Origin: Streptomyces pseudovenezuelae
Lineage (GTDB): Bacteria; Actinomycetota; Actinomycetes; Streptomycetales; Streptomycetaceae
DNA length: 64,000 nt
Direction of reading: 5' to 3'
Assembly (NCBI RefSeq): GCF_001513955.1
Contig: NZ_KQ948147.1
Coordinates: 382,532-446,531, forward strand
This document shows positions 8,172 through 17,752 of the stretch, one piece after another. Made by a program: the position numbers and the translations under genes. Below the pieces are notes generated by a model. It had not been told where the DNA came from and did not search any database. It worked only from the letters and a program-made list of their open reading frames with translations. Position 1 is the first letter of the stretch. Each line of letters begins with the position of its first letter.

Positions 8172-9368
8172 GTGACGTACGACATCGCCGCCCTCCGCTC
8201 CCACTTCCCGGCCCTGGCCGCCGGCACCGCCCACTTCGACGGCCCCGGCGGCACCCAGACCCCCGAACCCGTCATCCGGGCCGTCGCCGACGCCCTGGCC
8301 CAGCCCCTGTCGAACCGGGGACGGATCACGCTGGGGGAGCGCAACGCCGAGGGGATCGTCAGCGGGGCCCGCCGGGCCATGGCCGACCTGCTGGCGGCGG
8401 ACCCGGCGGGGATCGTCTTCGGCCGCAGCGCCACCCAACTCACCTACGATTTCTCGCGCACCCTCGCCCGGACGTGGTCGCCCGGCGACGAGGTGGTCGT
8501 CACCCGCCTCGACCACGACGCCAACATCCGCCCCTGGATCCAGTCGGGCGCCACCGTGCGGTGGGCCGAATTCGATCCGGGGACAGGGGAGTTGACGGTC
8601 GACGCGATCCGGGCCGTGCTGTCCGGGCGGACCCGGCTCGTCGCCGTCACGGCCGCCTCCAACCTGATCGGCACGCGCCCCGACATCCCCGCGATCGCCC
8701 GGGCGGCCCACGAGGCCGGCGCACTCGTGTACGTGGACGGCGTCCACCACGCCGCCCACTCCCTCGTGGACCTGGAGGCACTCGGCGCGGACTTCTTCGT
8801 GTGCTCCCCGTACAAGTTCCTCGGCCCGCACCACGGAGTCCTCGCCGCCCGGCCGGAGTTGCTGGAGACCCTGCGCCCGGACAAGCTCCTGCCCTCCACC
8901 GACGCCGTCCCGGAACGCTTCGAACTGGGCACGCTGCCCTACGAGTTCCTCGCCGGCACAGCGGCGGCGGTCGACTTCCTCGCCGAGCGGCTGGACGCGA
9001 CGGCCACCGGCAGCCGGCGCGAACGGCTGGCCGCCGGGTTCGCCGCCCTCGAAGCCCACGAACACGTCCTGCGCGCCCGGATCGACGAGGGGCTGGCCGC
9101 GCTCGACGGTGTCACCGTCCACTCCCGGGCCGCCGACCGCACCCCGACCGTCCTGCTGACCTTCGAGCGCCACAGCACGGCCGACGCGTACGCGTTCCTC
9201 GCCGAGCGTGGCGTGCAGGCCCCGGCCGGCTCCTTCTACGCCGTCGAGGCCTCCCGCCACCTCGGCCTCGGCGACTCCGGCGGCCTGCGCGTCGGCCTCG
9301 CCCCCTACAACGACCTGGAGGACGTCGACCGTCTCCTGACGGGACTGACAGACTTCCTCAAGGGGTGA
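8172..9368 (+). CDS. Cysteine-desulfurase-like class V aminotransferase
   Basis: A 398-residue PLP fold-type I enzyme of the aminotransferase class V/NifS family. The PLP lysine is K215 in SPYKFLGPHHG, preceded by the Asp-His pair in YVDGVHHAAH. The N-terminal AHFDGPGGTQTPEPV matches the family that NCBI calls cysteine desulfurase-like. A conserved catalytic Cys loop of true NifS/IscS is not seen; the active-site loop has PAGSFYAVEA. The reaction could therefore be desulfuration, selenocysteine lyase or amino-acid breakdown. The GTG at 8172 follows GAGGAG. The DUF427 gene starts 47 bp downstream and is probably co-transcribed. Confidence 0.88.
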   Translation: MTYDIAALRSHFPALAAGTAHFDGPGGTQTPEPVIRAVADALAQPLSNRGRITLGERNAEGIVSGARRAMADLLAADPAGIVFGRSATQLTYDFSRTLARTWSPGDEVVVTRLDHDANIRPWIQSGATVRWAEFDPGTGELTVDAIRAVLSGRTRLVAVTAASNLIGTRPDIPAIARAAHEAGALVYVDGVHHAAHSLVDLEALGADFFVCSPYKFLGPHHGVLAARPELLETLRPDKLLPSTDAVPERFELGTLPYEFLAGTAAAVDFLAERLDATATGSRRERLAAGFAALEAHEHVLRARIDEGLAALDGVTVHSRAADRTPTVLLTFERHSTADAYAFLAERGVQAPAGSFYAVEASRHLGLGDSGGLRVGLAPYNDLEDVDRLLTGLTDFLKG

Positions 9369-9399
9369 GCTTCCCGAAGAGGTAGCTTCCCGAAGAGGT
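9368..9399. repeat. Perfect 16-bp tandem duplication carrying a ribosome-site-like core
   Basis: AGCTTCCCGAAGAGGT occurs twice head to tail (9368-9383 and 9384-9399), directly after the stop of the PLP-enzyme gene and before the DUF427 start. Each copy contains GAAGAGGT, and a further GAAGGGAG follows it. Confidence 0.9.
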
Positions 9400-9415
9400 G
9401 AAGGGAGAACCGCTC

Positions 9416-10204
9416 ATGACCACGTTCCCCACCGCGCGAGACGTACGGACCACCCCCGAAGGCCTGCTGTGGGAGCCCAGCGAACGCTGGGTGCGCGGCC
9501 GCAAGGGAGACGTCACCGTCGTCGACAGCCGGCACCCCGTTCTCGTCTGGGAGCCGGACGTCCCCGTCCCGCTGTACGCCTTCCCGCGCGCCGACGTCCG
9601 CGAGGACCTGCTGCGCCCCGCGAAGAACCCGGCGACCGGCACCCACACCGGATCGCAGGTCTTCTACGACCTGGAGGCCGACGGCGAGCTCGTCGAGAAC
9701 GCCGCCTGGACCTTCCCGGCGGCCGACCTCGCCGACCACATCGCCTTCGCGTGGTTCCGGCGCTGGGGCACCGGCCTCGACCACTGGTACGAGGAGGAGG
9801 AAGAGATCTTCGTCCACCCCCGTGACCCGCACAAACGCGTCGACGCCATGCCCAGCAGCCGCCATGTCCAGGTGGAGATCGACGGGATGCTCGTCGCCGA
9901 CACCCGCCGGCCCGTCCTGCTCTTCGAGACAGGTCTGCCCACGCGGTACTACATCCCGCGCGAGGACGTCCGTCTCGATCTGCTCGAAGCCACCGACCAC
10001 CACACCGACTGCCCCTACAAGGGCACTGCCGAGTACTGGTCGACGGGTGGACACGCGAACATCGTCTGGAGCTACCCCGGTCCGCTCCCCGCGGTGGCCG
10101 TCGTCAAGGGGCTGCTCGCGTTCTTCAACGAAGTCGTCGACATCACCGTGGACGGGGAGCGCCTGGAACGGCCGGTGACGCCCTTCACCGGGACGGTGGA
10201 GTGA
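9416..10204 (+). CDS. Double DUF427-domain protein
   Basis: A 262-residue cytoplasmic protein with two tandem DUF427 beta-barrel modules. Each module has the WxP..RWVRG/VRV..DGMLVADTRRPVLLFE pattern, a conserved Arg-Glu-Asp loop (PRADVREDLL near residue 60 and PREDVRLDLLE near 185) and a closing aromatic-Pro segment (WTFPAADLADHIAF and WSYPGPLPAVAVVKG). No enzymatic activity is established for DUF427. The ATG at 9416 was chosen because GAAGGGAG precedes it; a GTG at 9398 inside the duplicated ribosome-site sequence is an alternative. It follows the PLP enzyme gene by 47 bp and is probably in the same operon. Confidence 0.88.
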   Translation: MTTFPTARDVRTTPEGLLWEPSERWVRGRKGDVTVVDSRHPVLVWEPDVPVPLYAFPRADVREDLLRPAKNPATGTHTGSQVFYDLEADGELVENAAWTFPAADLADHIAFAWFRRWGTGLDHWYEEEEEIFVHPRDPHKRVDAMPSSRHVQVEIDGMLVADTRRPVLLFETGLPTRYYIPREDVRLDLLEATDHHTDCPYKGTAEYWSTGGHANIVWSYPGPLPAVAVVKGLLAFFNEVVDITVDGERLERPVTPFTGTVE

Positions 10205-10351
10205 CCGGAGCTGCCCGCAGGAGGTCGTACAACCGCTGTACCTGCGCAGATCACCCCCAAACCGTCCGCGACACGTGACCTGACTCTCATGGCCACCGAC
10301 CGCCTTTGCCGAGAACATGGGGGCGTCACCGGCAGGCCGAAGGGAACGGGA

Positions 10352-13300
10352 ATGCTCCGCAAGGTACTGGTCGCCAACCGTGGTGAGATCGCGATCCGAG
10401 CGTTTCGCGCGGGCTACGAGGTGGGCGCGAGGACGGTCGCCGTCTTCCCCCACGAGGACCGCAACTCACTGCACCGACTCAAAGCCGACGAGGCCTACGA
10501 GATCGGCGAACCGGGCCATCCCGTGCGGGCCTATCTCTCCGTCGAGGAGATCATCCGCGCCGCCCGCCAGGCCGGCGCCGACGCCGTCTACCCCGGCTAC
10601 GGCTTCCTCTCCGAGAACCCCGAGCTCGCGCGCGCGTGCGAGGAAGCGGGCATCACCTTCGTCGGCCCCAGCGCCGACATCCTCGAACTGACCGGCAACA
10701 AGGCCCGCGCGGTCGCCGCGGCCCGCGCCGCGGGCGTGCCGGTGCTGGGCTCCTCGGCCCCTTCCGACGACGTGGACGAACTGGTCCGGGCCGCCGACGA
10801 CGTCGGTTTCCCGGTGTTCGTGAAGGCCGTCGCGGGCGGTGGCGGGCGCGGTATGCGCCGGGTCGAGGACCCCGCCCAGCTGCGGGAGTCCATCGAGGCG
10901 GCCGCGCGCGAGGCGGCGTCCGCCTTCGGTGACTCCACCGTCTTCCTGGAGAAGGCCGTCGTCGAGCCCCGCCACATCGAGGTGCAGATCCTCGCCGACG
11001 GCGAGGGCAACGTCATCCACCTCTACGAGCGTGACTGCTCGGTGCAGCGCCGCCACCAGAAGGTGATCGAGCTCGCCCCCGCGCCCAACCTCGACCCGGA
11101 GCTGCGCGACCGCATCTGCGCCGACGCCGTCCGCTTCGCCCGCGAGATCGGCTACCGCAACGCGGGCACCGTGGAGTTCCTCCTCGACCGCGACGGCAAC
11201 CACGTCTTCATCGAGATGAACCCGCGCATCCAGGTCGAGCACACGGTCACCGAGGAGGTCACCGACGTCGACCTCGTCCAGGCCCAGCTGCGCATCGCCG
11301 CCGGCGCCACCCTCGCCGACCTCGGCCTGTCCCAGGAGGCGATCCGGCTGCACGGCGCCGCCCTCCAGTGCCGTATCACCACCGAGGACCCCGCGAACGG
11401 CTTCCGCCCCGACACCGGCCGCATCAGCGCCTACCGCTCGCCCGGCGGTTCCGGCATCCGGCTCGACGGCGGCACCACCCACGCCGGTACGGAGATCAGC
11501 GCCCACTTCGACTCGATGCTGGTCAAGCTCAGCTGCCGGGGCCGGGACTTCACCACCGCCGTCAACCGGGCCCGGCGTGCCGTCGCCGAGTTCCGCATCC
11601 GCGGGGTGGCCACCAACATCCCGTTCCTCCAGGCCGTGCTCGACGACCCGGACTTCCAGGCGGGCAACGTCACCACGTCGTTCATCGAGCAGCGCCCGCA
11701 TCTGCTGACGGCACGTCACTCCGCGGACCGTGGCACGAAGTTGCTCACCTACCTCGCCGACGTGACGGTCAACAAGCCGCACGGCGAGCGGCCCGACCTG
11801 ATCGACCCCGTCTCCAAGCTGCCCCAGGTGGACACCGCGACGGAGCCGCCCGCCGGTTCCAGGCAGCAGCTCACCGAACTCGGCCCCGAGGGCTTCGCCC
11901 GCCGGCTGCGCGAGTCGCCGACCATCGGCGTCACCGACACCACCTTCCGCGACGCCCACCAGTCACTGCTGGCCACGCGCGTGCGGACCAAGGACATGCT
12001 GGCCGTCGCCCCGGCCGTCGCCCGCACCCTGCCCGAGCTCCTGTCCCTGGAGTGCTGGGGCGGCGCCACCTATGACGTGGCCCTGCGCTTCCTCGCCGAG
12101 GACCCCTGGGAGCGGCTGGCCGCCCTGCGCGAGGCCGTCCCCAACATCTGCCTGCAGATGCTGCTGCGCGGCCGCAACACCGTCGGCTACACCCCGTACC
12201 CGACCGAGGTCACCGACGCCTTCGTGCAGGAGGCCGCCGAGACCGGCATCGACATCTTCCGCATCTTCGACGCCCTCAACGACGTCAGCCAGATGCGCCC
12301 CGCCATCGAGGCCGTACGCGCCACCGGCACCTCGATCGCCGAGGTGGCCCTGTGCTACACCTCGGACCTCTCCGACCCGAACGAACGCCTGTACACGCTC
12401 GACTACTACCTGCGTCTCGCCGAGCAGATCGTGGACGCGGGCGCCCACGTCCTGGCCGTGAAGGACATGGCGGGCCTGCTGCGCGCCCCCGCCGCCGCGA
12501 AGCTCGTCTCGGCGCTGCGCCGCGAGTTCGACCTGCCGGTGCACATCCACACTCACGACACGGCGGGCGGCCAGCTCGCCACCTACCTGGCCGCGATCCA
12601 GGCGGGCGCCGACGCCGTGGACGGGGCCGTCGCCTCCATGGCCGGTACGACCTCCCAGCCCTCCCTCTCCGCGATCGTCGCCGCGACCGACCACTCCGAC
12701 CGGCCGACCGGACTCGACCTCAGGGCCGTCGGCGACCTGGAGCCGTACTGGGAGAGCGTCCGCAAGATCTACGCCCCCTTCGAGGCGGGCCTCGCCTCCC
12801 CGACCGGCCGCGTCTACGACCACGAGATCCCCGGCGGGCAGCTCTCCAACCTGCGCACCCAGGCCGTCGCGCTCGGCCTCGGCGACCGCTTCGAGGACAT
12901 CGAGGCGATGTACGCCGCCGCCGACCGCATTCTCGGCCACCTGGTGAAGGTCACCCCCTCCTCCAAGGTGGTCGGCGACCTCGCCCTCCACCTGGTCGGG
13001 GCCGGGGTGACGCCGAAGGAGTTCGAGGAGACCCCGGACCGCTTCGACATCCCGGACTCGGTGATCGGCTTCCTGCGCGGCGAGCTCGGCACCCCGCCCG
13101 GCGGCTGGCCCGAGCCCTTCCGCAGCAAGGCGCTGCAGGGCCGCGCCGACGCCAAGCCCGTCCAGGAACTGAACGCGGAGGACCGCACCGGCCTGGAGAA
13201 GGACCGCCGCTCGACCCTCAACCGGCTCCTGTTCCCGGCCCCGACCCGCGAGTTCGAGACCCACCGCCAGTCCTACGGCGACACCAGCCTCCTGGACAGC

Positions 13301-13729
13301 AAGGACTTCTTCTACGGCCTTCGCCCGGGCAAGGAGTACGCCGTCGACCTCGAACCCGGCGTCCGGCTCCTCATCGCGCTGGAGGCCATCGGCGAGGCCG
13401 ACGAGCGGGGCATGCGCACGGTGATGTCCACGCTCAACGGCCAGCTGCGGCCCATCCAGATCCGGGACGCCGCCGTCTCCTCGGACATCCCGGCCACCGA
13501 GAAGGCCGACCGGTCCGACACCGGCCATGTCGCCGCCCCGTTCGCAGGAGTGGTCACGCTCTCGGTCTCCGAGGGCGACGAGGTGGCGGCCGGGGCCACC
13601 GTCGCCACCATCGAGGCCATGAAGATGGAGGCCTCGATCACCGCCGCGAAGGCCGGCCGGGTCTCCCGCCTCGCCATCAACAGGATCCAGCAGGTGGAGG
13701 GCGGTGACCTGCTGGTCGAGATCGCCTGA
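10352..13729 (+). CDS. pyc: Pyruvate carboxylase
   Basis: A full-length 1125-residue single-chain pyruvate carboxylase that makes oxaloacetate from pyruvate, bicarbonate and ATP. The biotin carboxylase domain fills residues 1-~450 (KVLVANRGEIAIRAF, the Gly-rich ATP loop KAVAGGGGRGMRRV, EMNPRIQVEHTVTEE). The carboxyltransferase TIM barrel lies at ~520-800 (TDTTFRDAHQSLLATRVRT, DMAGLL, HTHDTAGGQ). The biotinyl domain ends the protein with the acceptor Lys1091 in AMKME. The ATG at 10352 is preceded by AAGGGAACGGG and gives the normal start; upstream in-frame codons are not family-like. The 147-bp region before it presumably carries its promoter. It is likely a single-gene anaplerotic unit. Confidence 0.97.
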   Translation: MLRKVLVANRGEIAIRAFRAGYEVGARTVAVFPHEDRNSLHRLKADEAYEIGEPGHPVRAYLSVEEIIRAARQAGADAVYPGYGFLSENPELARACEEAGITFVGPSADILELTGNKARAVAAARAAGVPVLGSSAPSDDVDELVRAADDVGFPVFVKAVAGGGGRGMRRVEDPAQLRESIEAAAREAASAFGDSTVFLEKAVVEPRHIEVQILADGEGNVIHLYERDCSVQRRHQKVIELAPAPNLDPELRDRICADAVRFAREIGYRNAGTVEFLLDRDGNHVFIEMNPRIQVEHTVTEEVTDVDLVQAQLRIAAGATLADLGLSQEAIRLHGAALQCRITTEDPANGFRPDTGRISAYRSPGGSGIRLDGGTTHAGTEISAHFDSMLVKLSCRGRDFTTAVNRARRAVAEFRIRGVATNIPFLQAVLDDPDFQAGNVTTSFIEQRPHLLTARHSADRGTKLLTYLADVTVNKPHGERPDLIDPVSKLPQVDTATEPPAGSRQQLTELGPEGFARRLRESPTIGVTDTTFRDAHQSLLATRVRTKDMLAVAPAVARTLPELLSLECWGGATYDVALRFLAEDPWERLAALREAVPNICLQMLLRGRNTVGYTPYPTEVTDAFVQEAAETGIDIFRIFDALNDVSQMRPAIEAVRATGTSIAEVALCYTSDLSDPNERLYTLDYYLRLAEQIVDAGAHVLAVKDMAGLLRAPAAAKLVSALRREFDLPVHIHTHDTAGGQLATYLAAIQAGADAVDGAVASMAGTTSQPSLSAIVAATDHSDRPTGLDLRAVGDLEPYWESVRKIYAPFEAGLASPTGRVYDHEIPGGQLSNLRTQAVALGLGDRFEDIEAMYAAADRILGHLVKVTPSSKVVGDLALHLVGAGVTPKEFEETPDRFDIPDSVIGFLRGELGTPPGGWPEPFRSKALQGRADAKPVQELNAEDRTGLEKDRRSTLNRLLFPAPTREFETHRQSYGDTSLLDSKDFFYGLRPGKEYAVDLEPGVRLLIALEAIGEADERGMRTVMSTLNGQLRPIQIRDAAVSSDIPATEKADRSDTGHVAAPFAGVVTLSVSEGDEVAAGATVATIEAMKMEASITAAKAGRVSRLAINRIQQVEGGDLLVEIA

Positions 13730-13770
13730 GCCGGAACGCGGTCGGGCGGTGGCAGGCAGGAGCCCTTGTC

Positions 13771-15216
13771 ATGACAGTGCTGTACGAGATCAACACCCTC
13801 GTCTGGCTGGGCGATCTGAGCCACCGCCACGGCCGCCCCGTCACGCTCGGCGACGTGCCCGGCGAGGCCTGGGACTCCGTCGCGCTGCCCGGGGTCGACA
13901 CCGTGTGGCTGATGGGCGTGTGGCAACGCAGCCCGGCCGGCCGGGAGATCGCCCTGCGCGACCCGGGGCTCAGGGCCTCCTTCCGCGAGGCCCTGCCCGA
14001 CGTCACCGGGGCGGACATCGCCGGATCGCCGTACTGCGTACGCGACTACGTCGTGGACGCCCGCCTCGGCGGTCCGGACGGACTGGCCGCCGCCCGCGCC
14101 CAACTGCGGGCCCGCGGACTGCGGCTGATCCTCGACCATGTGCCCAACCACGTGGCTCCCGACCACCCCTGGCTCACCGCGCACCCCGACCGGCTCGTCC
14201 GGGGCACCGCCGACGACCTGGCCCGCGCTCCGGCCGACTTCATCGAGGCCGGGGCGGGGATCTACGCCCGCGGCCGCGACCCGTACTTCCCGCCCTGGCC
14301 CGACGTCGTGCAGCTGAACGCCTTCAGCGAAGCACTGCGCGAGGCGACCGTCGCGACCCTCGTGTCGATCGGCGACCAGGCCGACGGCGTGCGCTGCGAC
14401 ATGGCGATGCTGCTGATGAACGACATCGTCGAGAGAATCTGGGGAGAGCGGGCGGGCACGCCACCCGCCGAGGACTTCTGGGCGTACGTCATCCCGCGCG
14501 TCAGAGCCCGCCACCCCGGCCTCCTCTTCGTCGCCGAGGCCTACTGGGACCGCGAACAGGCCCTCCAGCAGCAGGGCTTCGACCACTGCTACGACAAGCG
14601 CCTTTACGACCGCCTGCTGCACGAGGACGCCGATTCCGTCCGTGCCCACCTGGGCGGCGACCCCGCCCACCAGCGTGCGCCGGTCCGCTTCCTGGAGAAC
14701 CACGACGAACCGCGGGCCGCCGCCACCCTGCCCGGCGACCGGGGACGGGCGGCGGCCGTGGCCGTCGCGACCCTGCCCGGCGCCACGCTCTGGCACGAGG
14801 GCCAGTTCGAGGGACGGCGGGTACGCCCGCCCGTGTTCCTGACGCGCCGTCCCGAGGAGCCGGTCGACGAGCCGCTGCGCGACTTCTACGAGCGTCTGCT
14901 GCCCGCCGCCGCCTCCGTACGCCGGGGGGACTGGCGGCCGCTGACCCCGGCGGGCCTGCCGGACGACCACACCCATCACCACCTTCTCGCCTGGACCTGG
15001 ACCCACTCCGACGCCCGCCACCTGGTCGTCGTGAACCACTCGGACGGCCCGGCCGGCGCGAGGCTGCCGCTGCCGTGGGACGACCTCAGGGGCCGCGTGT
15101 GCCGTGCGACCGACCTGCTCACCGGGGCGGTGTACGACCGTGACGGAGACGAACTGACCGACTCCGGTCTGTTCGTGTCCCTGGCGGCATGGGGGTGTCA
15201 CGTCCTCCAGTGGTGA
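13771..15216 (+). CDS. GH13-family alpha-amylase-like glycosidase
   Basis: A 481-residue cytoplasmic GH13 enzyme without signal peptide. The four conserved regions are DHVPNHV, GVRCDMAM (nucleophile D210), VAEAYW (acid/base E256) and ENHDEP (D312). The C-terminal beta domain ends with LAAWGCHVLQW. It probably acts on alpha-glucans or alpha-glucosides inside the cell; the substrate is not readable, and the oddly short TIM barrel and the His-rich stretch DDHTHHHLLAW are notable. It follows pyruvate carboxylase by 41 bp on the same strand, which may reflect read-through rather than function. Confidence 0.88.
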   Translation: MTVLYEINTLVWLGDLSHRHGRPVTLGDVPGEAWDSVALPGVDTVWLMGVWQRSPAGREIALRDPGLRASFREALPDVTGADIAGSPYCVRDYVVDARLGGPDGLAAARAQLRARGLRLILDHVPNHVAPDHPWLTAHPDRLVRGTADDLARAPADFIEAGAGIYARGRDPYFPPWPDVVQLNAFSEALREATVATLVSIGDQADGVRCDMAMLLMNDIVERIWGERAGTPPAEDFWAYVIPRVRARHPGLLFVAEAYWDREQALQQQGFDHCYDKRLYDRLLHEDADSVRAHLGGDPAHQRAPVRFLENHDEPRAAATLPGDRGRAAAVAVATLPGATLWHEGQFEGRRVRPPVFLTRRPEEPVDEPLRDFYERLLPAAASVRRGDWRPLTPAGLPDDHTHHHLLAWTWTHSDARHLVVVNHSDGPAGARLPLPWDDLRGRVCRATDLLTGAVYDRDGDELTDSGLFVSLAAWGCHVLQW

Positions 15217-15251
15217 GGGCCAGGGCTCGGGCGTACCGTCGTACGGAGACC

Positions 15252-16799
15252 ATGAGCACCGACCCGCAGGCGAGTTCTGCATCACGGACCACCCCACCGG
15301 ACTCCGGCGGGGGCGGAAACGCCATGGCACTGCTGGTCATCGCGTCCTGCCAGCTCATGGTGGTGCTCGACATCACCATCGTGAACATCGCGCTCCCGGA
15401 CATCCAGCGCTCCCTGGACTTCTCCACCACCAGCCTGGCCTGGGTGGTCAACGCGTACACCCTCACCTTCGGCGGGCTGCTGCTGCTCGGCGGCAGGACC
15501 GGCGACATCCTCGGCCGACGCCGCATGTTCGTCTGCGGCGTGCTGCTGTTCGTGCTCGCCTCACTGCTCGGCGGGCTCGCCCAGAACGAGGGCCAACTCC
15601 TCGCCGCACGCGCCCTCCAGGGCGTCGGCGGCGCCATCGCCTCCCCGACCGCGCTCTCCCTGGTCAGTACGACCTTCCGCGAAGGCCCCGAACGCAACCG
15701 GGCCTTCGGCGTCTTCGCCGCGGTCTCGGCGGGCGGCGGCGCGATCGGGCTGCTGGCCGGCGGAGTCCTCGTCGAGTGGCTGAACTGGCGGTGGGTGCTG
15801 TTCGTCAACGTCCCCATCGGACTGCTCATCGCCCTCGCCACGCCCCGCTGGATCCGCGAGTCCGAGCGGCATCCCGGCAACTTCGACATCACCGGTGCGC
15901 TGACCGCCACCGCGGGCATGGTGCTGCTGGTGTACGGCTTCATCCGGGCCGCCCAGGAAGGCTGGCGGGACCCGTTCACGCTGGCCTCGTTCGCCGCCGC
16001 GGTCGTCCTCCTCGTGCTGTTCGTGCTGATCGAGAAGCGGTCCCGGCAGCCGATCACCCCGCTGCACATGTTCGCCGACCGCAACCGCGCGGGCACGTAC
16101 GGCATCATGCTGTGCCTCGCGGCCGCGATCTTCGGCATGTTCTTCTTCCTGACCCTCTTCACGCAGAACGTCCTGGGCTTCAGCCCCCTGGCGACCGGGT
16201 TCGCGTTCCTGCCGGTCAGCGCGGTCATCGCCGTCGGCGCCGGTCTCGCCTCGCGGTTCCTGCCGGTCTACGGGCCCAAGCCCTTCATGGTGGGCGGAGC
16301 GATCCTGGCGGCGACGGGGCTGGCCTGGCTGACCCTGACCGACGTCCACTCCACCTACGCGGGCAGCGTCCTCGGGCCGATGCTCGTCTTCAGCCTCGGC
16401 ATGGGCATGGAGTTCGTGTCGCTGACCCTGATGGCGCTCTCCAACGTGCCCTCCGAGGAGACCGGCGCGGCCTCCGGCCTCCTCAACGCCACTCAGCAGG
16501 TGGGCGGTTCGCTCGGGCTGTCCATCCTGGTCACCACGTTCGGCACGGCCAGCGCCAACGAGGCGGAGAAGCAGGTGCCCGACTTCCTCGCCCAGGCCAC
16601 CCCGGCCGAGCGCGGCCTCTTCGCCCGCACCGGTGAACTCCCGGGCTCCTGGGGCGACGAGGTCCTCACCGCCGGCATCTCGGCCGCCTTCGTCGTGGCC
16701 GCGGTCTTCGCGGTGCTCGCCGCCCTCATCGCCGTCGTGGTCATCCAGGTCCGCCCCTCCGACCTGGAACGCCTCAAGGGCGGGCCGCCGACGCCGTAG
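15252..16799 (+). CDS. MFS drug exporter, DHA2 (14-TM) type
   Basis: A 515-residue major facilitator of the DHA2/EmrB-QacA group, a proton antiporter for drugs or metabolites. After a ~28-residue hydrophilic N-terminus come about 14 hydrophobic helices. Motif A is GRTGDILGRRRMF after TM2, and the antiporter motif C region reads GAIGLLAGGVLVEWLNWRWVLFVNVPIG. TM1 carries LDITIVNIALPDIQ, typical of DHA2 proteins. The ATG at 15252 follows CGGAG. The 3' end overlaps the convergent LuxR gene by 26 bp, so transcription of one could affect the other. Confidence 0.93.
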   Translation: MSTDPQASSASRTTPPDSGGGGNAMALLVIASCQLMVVLDITIVNIALPDIQRSLDFSTTSLAWVVNAYTLTFGGLLLLGGRTGDILGRRRMFVCGVLLFVLASLLGGLAQNEGQLLAARALQGVGGAIASPTALSLVSTTFREGPERNRAFGVFAAVSAGGGAIGLLAGGVLVEWLNWRWVLFVNVPIGLLIALATPRWIRESERHPGNFDITGALTATAGMVLLVYGFIRAAQEGWRDPFTLASFAAAVVLLVLFVLIEKRSRQPITPLHMFADRNRAGTYGIMLCLAAAIFGMFFFLTLFTQNVLGFSPLATGFAFLPVSAVIAVGAGLASRFLPVYGPKPFMVGGAILAATGLAWLTLTDVHSTYAGSVLGPMLVFSLGMGMEFVSLTLMALSNVPSEETGAASGLLNATQQVGGSLGLSILVTTFGTASANEAEKQVPDFLAQATPAERGLFARTGELPGSWGDEVLTAGISAAFVVAAVFAVLAALIAVVVIQVRPSDLERLKGGPPTP

Positions 16800-17544
16800 G
16801 GACGAGGCCGAGCCGCTGGGCGTGCAGCACCGTGCTGACGCGGTCGTGCGTGCCGAGCTTGCGGTAGATGTTCGCGATGTGCTTGTGGACCGTCCGCTCG
16901 GATATCCCGAGTCTGCGGCCTATCGACACGGCGGTCAGGGCGTCGCCGAGCAGGAGCAGCACGGTCGTCTCCCGGGGCGTGAGCGCCAGGCCGGCCGCCT
17001 CCTCGGACGGGGTGCCGAGCCGCCGCAGGAGCTGCCGTTGCTGCTCCACGGCGGCCAGCAGGGGCTGCAGGCGCTCGGCCAGAACCAGCTCGTCGTCGCT
17101 GAAGTCCCGCCCGGAGCGGTACACCATGCACCCGGTGACCGGGGTGGTGGACTGCGGCAGCGGAATCCCCAGCACGTGGTCGACGTCGAGGAGGTCGTCG
17201 AGGAGCCGCGCGGTCGGGCTCCCCGACCAGGAACGTCCGGCCACCCGGCGGGCCGTGACCGGCGTGCGGTCCGGCCCGCCCGCGTAGTGCCCGGCCAACG
17301 GGTAGCCGGCGCGCAGCAGCCCCGTCTCCTCGTCGCCGATCGAGGTGAACTCCACGTCGGCTCCGGGGGACAGGCCCAGCGTGCCCTCGCGCTCGTTCCA
17401 GTCGTCCAGCTTGTAGATCAGGGCGTCACCGCCGCACAGCACGGGCAGTTCGGCCGCGAGCAGGGGCCACAGCCGCTCAGGCGCGCGTTCGTGGAGCGCG
17501 GCCACGGCGACCGACAGCATCCGCTCATACGCAGTTGTACCCAT
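16774..17544 (-). CDS. LuxR-family transcriptional regulator
   Basis: A 256-residue regulator with a C-terminal LuxR/GerE helix-turn-helix (residues ~185-245: LTPRETTVLLLLGDALTAVSIGRRLGISERTVHKHI). The N-terminal ~170 residues form an alpha/beta domain that may be GAF-like (CGGDALIYKLDDW, FTSIGDEETGLL), with no phosphoacceptor Asp pattern of a response regulator. It probably senses a ligand directly. The ATG at 17544 is the likeliest start, with GAGG 13 nt upstream; an in-frame ATG further upstream is possible. Its 3' end overlaps the MFS exporter gene by 26 bp in convergent orientation, so it may regulate that exporter. Confidence 0.88.
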   Translation of the reverse strand: MGTTAYERMLSVAVAALHERAPERLWPLLAAELPVLCGGDALIYKLDDWNEREGTLGLSPGADVEFTSIGDEETGLLRAGYPLAGHYAGGPDRTPVTARRVAGRSWSGSPTARLLDDLLDVDHVLGIPLPQSTTPVTGCMVYRSGRDFSDDELVLAERLQPLLAAVEQQRQLLRRLGTPSEEAAGLALTPRETTVLLLLGDALTAVSIGRRLGISERTVHKHIANIYRKLGTHDRVSTVLHAQRLGLVPTASAARP

Positions 17545-17700
17545 ACCGGCCCCGTACCTCGCTGACCCACACTTCATCCGAGCACCATCGACGTTCTCGG
17601 ATGTACTCCAGCACATCGAAGCTCCGGCGGGCCGCAGTGGGGGAGGGCGGCCCGTCCGACACGTCTGTCTCCCCGCGGGGACGGGCAGCGCCGGCCGCGA

Positions 17701-17739
17701 CGCGTGCGGGCCGCCGGCACGGGGGACCGGCGGCCCGCA
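17701..17739 (-). terminator. Hairpin terminator after the GH115 gene
   Basis: A perfect 15-bp inverted repeat (17701-17715 and 17725-17739) with a 9-nt loop lies 14 bp beyond the GH115 stop codon. There is no U-tract, as is common in Streptomyces terminators. Confidence 0.8.
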
Positions 17740-17752
17740 CGAAGCCCCGGCC

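Noticed and set aside
17525..17740. Small minus-strand open frame between the GH115 and LuxR genes
   Set aside because: It runs through the perfect terminator hairpin, and its residues show no family features.
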